From Priapulus caudatus (Eukaryota > Priapulida > Priapulimorpha > Priapulimorphida > Priapulidae): 20,184 bases of DNA. Below the pieces are notes generated by a model. The model worked only from the letters and a program-made list of their open reading frames with translations. It did no database searches and was not told the origin of the DNA. The stretch is taken from positions 3,806 through 23,989 of the forward strand of contig NW_014578814.1 in assembly GCF_000485595.1 (NCBI RefSeq). Direction: 5' to 3'. Shown here one piece after another: positions 8,732 through 17,479 of this stretch; position 1 is the stretch's first letter, and each line of letters begins with the position of its first letter. A program made the position numbers and the translations under genes.

Positions 8732-8828
8732 GTAGGTCTCGAGGCCGGTCTTGGCGTCGAAACCAGTTTCTTTGGTCTCGGCCTTGTCCTCGGAGTGCAA
8801 TGACTCGGACTCGGCTCGAGGCCACTAC
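8732..8828. repeat. Short GC-rich inverted-repeat element
   Basis: GTAGGTCTCGAGGCC at 8732-8746 is mirrored by GGCTCGAGGCCACTAC ending at 8828. Between them lie repeated CTCGG and TCGGACTCGG motifs in an otherwise AT-rich flank. It resembles a small TIR element, but no clear target duplication was found. Confidence 0.6.
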
Positions 8829-9026
8829 ATATAGTACATAACTGTACATATTGTAAACACCCAGTTTACAATAATTTAAAACTAAAACTCCTGCCTAAAT
8901 TTATGCGACTAGTTGTTTATTCACATTGATTTTTGCCAGTGGAGTGTGTGGAGCTAGAGGCTCGCATAGCAGTTTGTGCCCCCCATTTTTTTTATCAAAA
9001 CTGGACTCGGGTGGTGTGGACTCGGA

Positions 9027-9027
<1 letters not shown>

Positions 9028-9063
<36 letters not shown>
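9028..9063. repeat. Poly(G) run of 36
   Basis: An uninterrupted tract of 36 G preceded by GGACTCGG repeats like those in 8732-8828. Run length in such tracts is often unreliable in assemblies. Confidence 0.95.
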
Positions 9064-9065
<2 letters not shown>

Positions 9066-10120
9066 GTACTCGACTACAACACTGGCTTTTTGTGCAACTT
9101 CAAACTGCCCAAAATTCCTGATAAAACATCAAAATTAAACTCCAAAGCGCTGCGGAAAAGCTTGGTCGTTATCATAAACAACAAGCAATTGATGATAAGG
9201 TAAAATCACAGTTTGTACACCGAAAAAATTCTTCCCTCTGTACGGCTATGTTGCTGTTTTTCAGGATTCAATGTGGTGTCCGTGAGTGAATTGCAATAAA
9301 TTTTTTAAACTCAAGTCAACGTGTGACAAAAATTGCATTGAGTACGGTACAGTTTGAATTACATGCCTATCTAGCTTTCATAGACTCAGCAAAATTAGTC
9401 CGAACAAAACTTAATTCAGCTTCTGAAATTCAATTATTAAGTATCGTATCCTATGGATAATAGTGTTCTGTTCTGCTCTCGTATATTAAAAGGGAGAGTT
9501 TACTCTAGGTTCTAGGGTTATTTCCAGCTAATTTAGGTTATAATTACGCTACATAAAAAGTTTCATGGTTCAATCACCATTAGAAATATTTTTTTTTAAT
9601 GTTTTAAAACTAACGATTACAGTTTGATTACAAAGACGGTGGCGCCAATCAAAGCGCACGATCTGATAAGTTGCGCAAAACCACTTTCCAGCCAAGGGCT
9701 ACAGACCAAGGGTGTTTCTTATTTATTCATTTAAAAGCAAAAGGATTGTAATATCTTATAAACGACATATAGTTTCAGTATTATGGATAAATTTGCCCTA
9801 CATATGGAGATACCGGTATCTTTGGTTAAATAGCATTTAGGTATAAATATAATTGCACTTTTGTGATTAGCCCTCGTCTGTAACGTGCAAAATAATTGTC
9901 AAATACGAAACTTTTTCGGGGTGGCAGCACGGTCGCGGGGTGTCATGGCGGTTCAAATTTCGTAGCGTTGATGTGTAATTAATTATAACAATTAAATTAG
10001 GTATCTGGTAACAAATACGTGTGGGGTATAGACGATTTGTTATACAGTAATTACAGTTGTATGCAGTAAAATCCTAGAGGCTACTGTCCCTTTAATGATT
10101 TAATGAATGTTTATCGATAG
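9064..10120. other. Intergenic DNA, nothing recognised
   Basis: Mixed AT-rich sequence with no convincing exon. AATAAA occurs at 9295-9300. A G9 run follows near 10122-10130. Confidence 0.5.
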
Positions 10121-10185
10121 AGGGGGGGGGGTTCCAGGCAGTAGGTCAGTGGCGAAATCTCAGGTAGTTAAAATTTAGTAGGTCT

Positions 10186-10393
10186 CAGGGGAGAGATAGT
10201 GAATATAGAAATAGTTGTGGATATAGAAATCAGTTAACCTTAAACCCTAACACTAACCCTAATCCTAACCCTAACCCTAACCCTATCCCTAATTCTAAAA
10301 TAAAACAAAATTAGCCCAAAATATAAAAATAAATAAATAAGAGACAAAATTAGCCAATCAGAGCCGTCCCTAGCGATCACTATCTCTCCCCTG
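10186..10393. mobile_element. TIR element carrying telomere-like CCCTAA repeats
   Basis: A perfect 17-bp inverted repeat, CAGGGGAGAGATAGTGA at 10186-10202 and its complement at 10377-10393, bounds 208 bp. Inside, at about 10240-10290, lie 8-9 degenerate CCCTAA units. No target duplication was found, so the class is unknown. The right two-thirds recur at 18139-18269. Confidence 0.8.
10240..10290. repeat. Interstitial telomere-like (CCCTAA)n
   Basis: Perfect and near-perfect CCCTAA units (CCCTAA, CACTAA, CCCTAA, TCCTAA, CCCTAA x2-3, CCCTAT). It lies inside a short TIR element and not at a chromosome end. Confidence 0.85.
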
Positions 10394-10802
10394 TGCAAAT
10401 TTCCTATGACATGGACGCACGTACGTCACTTTCGTCGCGTCACACTGTTTCGTCTGGTACACTGGTAAACACCACACGTAAGGCAAAGTACTTATTTCCT
10501 TCCATTTTGTGATCAAAAGCCACGTGTAAGACTTTTAAGAATGGCGAAGGAGCTGAAAGCCTTTCCTAACTAATTTCAAATTTACATCGACAAAAAACAT
10601 AGTTGGTGAGTATTTAGCGCCAGCACGGGCAGCGGAGTAATGACTAAGTCTAATGCCGTGTAATGGCCAGTAATGTCTAATGCCGTAATGATAATGACAA
10701 TTTAATGACAAAAGTAATGGAGTAATACTATTACTATTAATATTATTACTAGTGTTATAATTTATACTTTATAGTAATAGGCATAGCATAAGTATGGCAG
10801 AT
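10394..10802. repeat. Duplicated sequence of unknown origin, promoter-like
   Basis: Shared with 18270-18613. It contains ACGTCAC and CACGTG motifs, a short frame starting ATGGCGAAGGAGCTGAAAGCC that ends after 10 codons, and a good donor-like GTGAGT at about 10606-10611, followed by TAATG-rich low complexity. It could be a copied gene 5' end or the inside of a larger transposon. No function is assigned. Confidence 0.6.
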
Positions 10803-11005
10803 GGGGTCGTTGTCGTATCAGGTACTACAGATATGTACCCGAGGTAGTTTTAGGTTGTTTAGTATTGTGTTTATATTTTTATATGAGGTATGTTTAGGGT
10901 TAGTGTTAGGGTTAGGGTACACTTCTGTAGTACAAGTCTGGTACACTTTGTGTATACATATATGTACTCGGTACATATCTGTTGTACCTGATACGACAAC
11001 GACCC
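10803..11005. mobile_element. TIR element with TTAGGG-like repeats inside
   Basis: The left end GGGTCGTTGTCGTATCAGG continues through TACTACAGATATGTACCCGA. The right end is its complement, finishing at 11005 (arms about 42 bp with few mismatches). Internal TTAGGGTTAG repeats (10888-10917) run opposite to the CCCTAA tract at 10240. AGCATAAGTATG-like sequences lie on both sides but not directly adjacent, so the target duplication is uncertain. A left-truncated copy is at about 18670-18873. Confidence 0.8.
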
Positions 11006-11178
11006 TTGAGCATAAGTTATGAGCATGATCGTTGCGAATTTACGTAACCGATCAGGGTGCTACAAATTTATTTTCCACGGCAAGTAGTTTATGAAACTGG
11101 TTGCCGGCGAGGCAAAAGTCACTTGCGCAAAAAAAAAAAAAATAAAGAATACATAGATATTTTTCTAATATGAATTAA

Positions 11179-12284
11179 AGGCTCACAATGCGCATCAAAC
11201 GCTAATTTCTACAGTACTAGACTAGCAAATACTTCGTGGCATGCATAATCACACTACATTATGACAAATAAACTCTAGTTCCTCCCATTTCACTGTCGTT
11301 GTCTTATAAAAGTTATTTTGAAAATACCTCCATGTTCAATGTTTGAAATCTCCGATGTGTTGACCATGGCTCGAATTAAGCGACGCGAGAAGGGGCAACG
11401 GCAATTTTTTTAGGGCATGTGAGAAATCGCCTTGAATTTTCTCTAAAATGGAAGGGCACAGAGGACAATTTTAAAAGGCACCAAGGCAACTCTCAAAATT
11501 GAGAAGGGCACAAAGGCACTTTTGTAAAATAAAGGAAAATCATAACAAATTAGTACATCAACATCGTCTTGCTTTTAATGTACAAAACAATATGCCCCCA
11601 TGTAAGATTACACGGTAACACCGACCCCTGTACCCCCTTGCTAATGGAAGTACAAGTAACAAAAGCTCCTAAACAGCTTTTACATGCCCGCTATCAGGAG
11701 CGAATAATTTCCGATGCTGTTATTATTCCATTCTGCCGATTATCGGTTTTAAACTCATCATTGCAACTACAGCACGCACGCGCACGTAGTTAATGTTGAC
11801 TCGACTAAAAACGAAACTAGGGCAGTAGATAAAGGGCACCGACGGCAATTACACAAAAGGGCAAAGGCAGGTGACTGCGTCGCGTCAGGTTGGATTTTCA
11901 GGGCAGTACGGCGATTGATAGGGGCACCAGAAGGCCAATTGCCGTCGGTGCGTCGCGTTAATTCGAGCCCTGTTGTTGACAGTTTCCCCAATCCCCAAGG
12001 CAACCGTGCAGCGCGTGCTGCGGCTACAGCGCGTACGGGCGCAGCAAAGATAAAAACATGTGACGTCACGTCACCACTTCGAGGGCTATCTTGTTGGCAA
12101 ACAGTCGCGCGTTTGCGCCAGAATGCCAGTTTTCTCACCTCTTTCTTGTGGTTTTAACAATGCCGCAGTGAAATGGGAGCCAACTAGAGTTTATTTGTCA
12201 TAAGGTAGTGTGATTATGCATGACACGAAGTATTTTGCTAGACTAGTACGGAGAAATTAGCGTTTGGATGCGCATTGTGAGCCT
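11179..12284. mobile_element. TTAA-flanked DNA transposon with ~115-bp inverted repeats, split by a hAT-like insertion
   Basis: The ends are AGGCTCACAATGCGCATC at 11179 and its complement ending at 12284. Each is flanked by TTAA (11175-11178 and 12285-12288). The inverted repeats extend about 115 bp (to about 11292 and from about 12168) with scattered differences. TTAA duplication fits piggyBac- or Kolobok-type elements; no transposase is present. The 608-bp hAT-like element at 11365-11972 sits inside it. Confidence 0.85.
11365..11972. mobile_element. Nested hAT-like non-autonomous element, 8-bp target duplication
   Basis: It starts CATGGCTCGAATTAAGCGACG and ends with the complement of CAGGGCTCGAATTAACGCGACG. 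Flanks are GTGTTGAC (11357-11364) and TTGTTGAC (11973-11980), an 8-bp duplication with one change; the other copy in the window has TTGTTGAC at this place, so the left flank here has mutated. Inside are repeated GGGCACnnAGGCA-like motifs near both ends. There is no coding capacity. Confidence 0.9.
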
Positions 12285-12288
12285 TTAA

Positions 12289-12416
12289 ATAGTAAATAAC
12301 GTAAATGAAGGTCCAACTAGTCAACATCCAGCGTTTCACCTTAACGGCACGGTGAAAGTTGAACAGCTGATACGAGTTTGTATCAAAATATATTCATGTT
12401 ATGACACTTACAGCAT
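12289..12416. other. Spacer, nothing recognised
   Basis: Short AT-rich sequence between the TTAA element and the palindromic element. Confidence 0.4.
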
Positions 12417-12511
12417 AGCTCTAGTACTATAGCCCGCGTACAGTTGCCGCAGGCGCTGCGCAACCAGGCGTCGCCTGCGGCAACTGTATGCAGGCTATAG
12501 TACTAGAGCTA
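12417..12511. mobile_element. Palindromic MITE (CTATAGTACTAGAGCTA family), intact copy
   Basis: Two 40-bp arms (12417-12456 and 12472-12511) are near-perfect complements, each starting TAGCTCTAGTACTATAGCC, with a 15-bp spacer. TA at both outer ends would fit a TA target duplication of mariner type; this is inference. Related halves are at 3813-3832 and 14979-15012. Confidence 0.85.
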
Positions 12512-12549
12512 GACACAGCATAGCCCGACCAGGCTGTGCGACGGATTGT

Positions 12550-12602
12550 CTATTGGTCTCTATGGTCTCTACTGGTCTCTATTGGTCTCTATTGGTCTCT
12601 AC
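12550..12602. repeat. 10-bp tandem repeat ATTGGTCTCT
   Basis: Five copies with small differences. The 15-base direct repeat GAGCTAGACACAGCA lies on both sides (12506-12520 and 12645-12659). Confidence 0.85.
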
Positions 12603-12689
12603 TGATTGTCTAGGGTATTCTAACCCTAGCAATACCGTTTCTTGGAGCTAGACACAGCAGTGACAGCACGCAGTTTGTTTTACTTTTTT

Positions 12690-13085
12690 AATTTTTAGCT
12701 CATCTGACATAGTCAGATGCAGCTTGTAGAATCGCATGATCGTCCGTCCGTCCGTCCGTCTGTCAAGCAGTTTGCACAAATCTAAACCGCTCGACGTCCG
12801 GTCACGATATTCGGCACATTGGGGGGGGATCGTCAAAACGAGTTGGGATGTCGAAGCTGGGGGTCAAAGCGTCAAAGGTCAAGAGGTGTAAAAGAAGGGG
12901 AACATTCACTCCTTAACTTAAGGTATAGGAGGAAATGCAGAATTGCGGCACAAATCTAAACGGCTCGACCTAGGCTCGTGATAGTTGGTGTATAGCCTCA
13001 TGGTAGGAAAAGCCATCACTGTGCCGAAATGGAGGTCACAGGTCAAAGGTCAATGAGCACAGGGCAGATTTTAGACATTTTATTG
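12690..13085. repeat. Dispersed-repeat-like segment with CATCTGAC hairpin and GTCC repeats
   Basis: TTTTTAGCTCATCTGACATAGTCAGATG is hairpin-forming and is followed by (GTCC)4. GCACAAATCTAAAC-GCTCGAC occurs twice (12774 and 12949), each before a GTCAAAGGTCAA-like motif. The layout resembles an abundant repeat type of marine invertebrate genomes, recalled rather than searched. Its right end is not defined. Confidence 0.5.
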
Positions 13086-14238
13086 AGGACATGGTCTGAC
13101 GGAGCGCTTGAAAAAATTTTTTGTTTCAGCGGTGACCTAGCATTTTTATGGCATTATTGAAAGGACCAATGAAATCTACTTTCTGCCTGACTTGCGAAGA
13201 GTAAGTGTCAGATAACCTTTTGACCCTCAGAGGAGGGTTTAACATGGATTTGTGACTGTCTGTTAAAAGAATTTGACTGCCCGGCGTTTGCTAGTAGAAT
13301 CTATACATGCCTGGATGTATGAGGCTTACAACGTCACAGTGAATTTCAAAAGCTAAATTTGGTTAAAGAAGGTTTATGTCTCTTAAATGGTATAATTTCC
13401 TATGGCATCTGTAACTGCTCACTGTCAGTATGTTACATGTAACGGATGCCAATGCCAGTGGCCATACCTGCCAGTGCATGAATGTGGTGATAGTACTGTT
13501 GTAGTTTTGTGCTGCCTGCGTTAATTGCGTTACAGGTGGCAGCATCTTTCCTATTGCAATTTAGCAGTCTGTAGGCTTGCGTCAGGTAACATGGATGAGT
13601 GAACTTACCCTATCTCGCTGTCTTGGCAAATAGTTGTTGTACTTACGTACGATGAGACAGCTTCCATCTTTTAATCTGAAGACACTTAAACGTCACGCCG
13701 ATCATCGTCGGCACTTTCATAACGGATGCCAACGAAACTATTCTTATGAGGAAGGTTCCTGATACCATCCTGTGCATTCCACTGTTAGGCGTGTATGTTG
13801 AACACATTTGGGACTAACGGGTGTTACTAGAATCCCAACCACTTCCACCACAGAGTCACCGCAGTGAACGTTAGATGAGGGCGGCTGTCCGCTCGCGGCG
13901 GCACTATGTTTTAATGTCAGTTTATTATCAAAAAACCCACCACTCCACAATAAATTAAATAAATATGTTCAAGTTTATAATTGGGGCTTGGATCCATACG
14001 ATGCAGAGAGAATGAGCGGTGACATGGCATGCAAATGTATAATAGACTGTACATTGCAGTATACAGTGTCATCAGAGTTTAATAATGACAAAGAGTAAGA
14101 CACACCTCTTTTGGTAATGATGATTCACTAATTTTTGTCGTACGAGTTCGTGTGTAATAAAAATACAAATGTATACAAACATGAGCTTCTTTTGTTTACT
14201 GGTCCTTATTCTATCTTCCGGTAGTATTACAAACTGCG
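13086..14238. other. Intergenic DNA, nothing recognised
   Basis: No exon with conserved peptide or good splice pairing was found. AACGGATGCCAA is repeated at 13440 and 13721. The stretch ends at the outer edge of the inverted repeat at 14239. Confidence 0.5.
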
Positions 14239-14289
14239 TAGCTTCCTTCGTTTGGACATAAATCATACTTTTGCACGACATGGTTTCAC

Positions 14290-14866
14290 GCCCGGCCCCC
14301 CCCACTCCGAGGTCGGAGGGACCGCATGCGCGTTCCCAAAATCTCCGGTAAAGGGGTATTTTTCTCGCGACAAAATCCGGCCCAAGAATTGTAAAAAAAA
14401 AAGGTGTATTTGACTTTTCACCCGGATATTTCTTTAAAAAGGGGGTGTTTTTCCTCTCTCTCTTTCATCTTGAATATCATAGAAAACTTTATCAAATCCC
14501 GGGATCAAATTCCTGAAATTCCTGCTAGTTTTGAAAGCTCATTCAGGATTATTTAATTTTGAAATGTAAAAATATTGCCCCCTAGTTCCCCTAGATCACT
14601 GAACTCTACACTACGTAGTGTAGACTGGTTCGACAGTTCCACATGCTACACTAACGTCACTATGGTTGGAATGAGAGCTAACCTGAGATAGGGGGTACAT
14701 TGAGCAGTGTTCCGGATTTAGGGGGGTTTCCAAGGCAGGAAAACCCCGCAAAAAGCTCGCGAAAGGGGGGTTCAGAAATTTTAGCAGTCCTGAGATAGGG
14801 GGGGTGCTTTCAAAGGGAGGGAACGAGCATATGCGTACCCTAAATAACACTGAGTGGGTGGGCTGG
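14290..14866. mobile_element. hAT-like non-autonomous element inside the inverted repeat
   Basis: The 577-bp insert is flanked by the exact 8-bp repeat GGTTTCAC (14282-14289 and 14867-14874). Its ends are imperfectly complementary (GCCCGGCCCCCCCCACTC and GAGTGGGTGGGCTGG). Removing it and one flank copy restores colinearity with the other arm. Inside are a 20-bp perfect palindrome TCTACACTACGTAGTGTAGA (14605-14624) and two CTGAGATAGGGGG motifs. Confidence 0.88.
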
Positions 14867-14978
14867 GGTTTCACATTATTCACCGTCGTGTGGCGAGGCC
14901 AAGCGGTAAATTCGCATACACAGGCTACCACAGCAACTCGAAGGAGGCACGGCAGGGATCGCCTCAGGCAGCGCCAGC

Positions 14979-15012
14979 GGCAACTGTACGCGGGCTATAG
15001 TTACTAGAGCTA
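14979..15012. repeat. Half copy of the CTATAGTACTAGAGCTA palindromic MITE
   Basis: GGCAACTGTACGCGGGCTAT and then AGTTACTAGAGCTA match one arm of 12417-12511 with one inserted T. The opposite arm is missing. Confidence 0.8.
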
Positions 15013-15422
15013 ACGGTTGCTATGCAACCGTCACATGTGCGAAAAGCTACTATTGGCTGGAGCGTCAGTTTACTCATAACGATTCATACACATCATTCCT
15101 CTGCGGGTGAAGTAGTTCAGATATTTTACCAGCGCAGCGTTTTTGTTTTTTTAAACTGCTGGATTCAACCATAAAAACAAAGCATTCTAAAATAGTTTAA
15201 ATGTAAAATAGTTTTAATTTTTAAACCCAGCATGGGCACAACATTTCTAAGCGCATTTTCTGCACTCAGCTAGACTATACGGCCTAAATTCCCTGCCGTG
15301 CCTCCGAGTTGCTGTGGTAGCCTGTGTATGCGAATTTACCGCTTGGCCTCGCCACACGACGGTGAATAACGTGAAAACCATGTCATGCAAGAGTATGATT
15401 TATGTCAAAACGAAGGAAGCTA

Positions 15423-16049
15423 GATCTGTTTTTGTGTACTTCAGCAAAGATAATCCTCATTCACAGGTTGCAGTAGAGGGGCAAACATTTGAGGTAGCTG
15501 ATCACGTAACGACCATGCCTGGCTTGGGGGCCGAGTTTACATGTTGCTGTGTGCATGTTGTGTACATGACTGTATGCACCGATTGTTTCATTCGCATTGT
15601 TTTTTTAATTCAAATCTCATCGCAGCAAGGCAGCTTATGTCTGTGCAAAACAATGCAAGGGACGGGTGGAAACAGAAAAATATCATTATGTCTAGACATT
15701 CTATAAAAGGGCAAGTGCAATTCCAAGCTAATTGCCCGAGGGCGCATTTTGGTTGCCCCGGGCAAGCGGGTTTGTCGCGCCCTGCCGATGTATTGTGTCA
15801 TTATATTATTATACACTATATAGGTGTTTTGATTTTTGTGTGAAATTGAAAGCGTCTTGTTCAATTTCATTCAATTCATTTCATGCACTACTAGTCTTGA
15901 ACCATTCACAACTCACAGCTAGGGAGATGCCATTGTCATGTTACCAATCTCGTCAGTCTGTCTACTTATTTAATTTGCAATTAAAATCTTGTGTGCTAGC
16001 TGTTACCTTCGGACTTGTTTTTCGACAGTGACGTGATCCACAGATAGAA
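15423..16049 (+). promoter_or_regulatory. GBF1 upstream region
   Basis: Mostly unremarkable sequence. A TGACGTGA motif at 16029-16036, 14 bases before the GBF1 start codon, resembles CRE, ATF6 or unfolded-protein-response elements, and AAATGGCG at the start codon resembles a YY1 core. Both are short motifs and only suggestive. A GC-rich fragment with TTGCCCG and TTGCCCCGGGC (15733-15765) may be a transposon relic. Confidence 0.35.
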
Positions 16050-16151
16050 ATGGCGCCGCCAATAAACTCCTGTTACATCATACATGGAGAGATGTCCCTG
16101 GTGGTGATGGGGATGAAAAGAACTTCCCGATGGAACAGCGTTCACCAACCG
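16050..16151 (+). CDS. GBF1: GBF1 coding exon 1
   Basis: [20 protein letters not shown] and 14 more residues end at the donor GTGAGC (16152) in phase 0. The YII.GE...VV...KR..RW pattern matches the GBF1 N-terminus, which supports this ATG as the start. Confidence 0.9.
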
Positions 16152-17447
16152 GTGAGCGAAACGCTAGCGTGTTTAAGCTTCAAGTAGCGATTACCTGGAC
16201 TCTTTAGACATGTTTGTTAGCAACTTAGCAGGGTTTCTTCTGAGGGAAAATTATACAAAGGAGGCAATGGCCAGTTTGGGGAAAAATAATGCATCACATG
16301 ACCAAAAGACCCCGTGTCACATGACTCAATAAACGCACATGGCAATCTAAATATGCCAGAAGCACGTGGTGAATCTGGTGATCTATTTATTTTTGGTTTG
16401 ACACTATTTTGACAACGGCGGGTAAATACAGGAACATTTTCACAACGGCGATGTTAAATTTGACAACGGCAGTGCGCCACTTGTGCCTCCTATGTATAAG
16501 AAACCCTGAGTTAGGGTTTGCTTATGATGACATTAAGGGGTTACCTGATTATTTTAGCTATAGTTATATATTATTGAAGCTATAGTTATAATTATTATTA
16601 GATTATGTGGTTTATGTTAGATTTTTAGTGAATTTGGAGCTACACAATTAACGGGTAGGTATTAATCAGTTTGGTCGAGGTTATGGTACCATCGTGTGTA
16701 GGGTTTCTAGGTTACAGCCACATAGGGAATAACAATGAATAATGGTTGGGGTTTTAATCGCGGGTTAAGTTAGGTTACCATCATGGTAAGGGTTTGGTCA
16801 TGGGTGTGATTTTGAATAATTTGTCATTCATGGTACAATTATTATTGGGGGTGTATTTACTTTTAGTTTTAGGCCATAAGTTTTATATGTAATTCATGAT
16901 TTGCTGCTTGAATTTTTAGGAGGATGATCCTCTGATGAAAGAATTTCTGGAACTTAAGAACATTCTGCAGAAGATAAATGGTAAGATATCATATAATATC
17001 GTGTATAATCATAATATACTTTAATATGATTGATACAGATTAGAAGTACATAACACACGCGTTGATTGGGGCCAAGTGCATTCTCAATGTACTTGTATGT
17101 GGGGTAAACACATCTTGTTTGATAATATATAGTGACAGGGTAAATCAACGTGCACGTGCAATGAGACACCTCGTCACATATTACAGACAACACTGTAACT
17201 GCCATCATTTATGCATCAGTACGATTGTTGATGTGACGATAATTGGAGACATTTTTGTGCATTCTATAATTGTCAAGATGTCAACGAATTGGAGCCAAAC
17301 GTCTTTCTGTCGCCCTTTCTGGATGTGATAAGGTCGGAGGATACAACGGGACCTGTTACTGGCCTTGCCCTGTCCTCCGTTAACAAGTTTCTTTGCTATG
17401 GTCTCATCGGTAAGATCATGCATGCCTGAATTCTTACATTAAAAGCA

Positions 17448-17479
<32 letters not shown>

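Larger units (their letters stand above)
14239..15422. repeat. Large inverted repeat with a transposon in one arm
   Basis: The right arm 15291-15422 is complementary to 14875-14957 plus 14239-14289; the left arm is split by the element at 14290-14866. Arms are about 130 bp with a few mismatches and one 3-base indel. The 333-bp loop (14958-15290) holds a half copy of the CTATAGTACTAGAGCTA family (14979-15012) and an 8-bp hairpin (15013-15031). Both arms show open frames, but these do not stay in phase with each other. Confidence 0.88.

Noticed and set aside
8926-9203. Poly-glycine open frames
   Set aside because: They are produced by the G36 tract, which reads as glycine in every frame.
10240-10290. 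A true chromosome end or telomere
   Set aside because: The tract is short, degenerate, internal to a TIR element and flanked by non-subtelomeric unique sequence and genes.
15314-15706. 130-aa + strand frame beginning MVACVCEF
   Set aside because: The same peptide start appears on the other arm of the inverted repeat, but the arms differ by a frame-breaking single base after VNNVK, so there is no sign of selection for coding.
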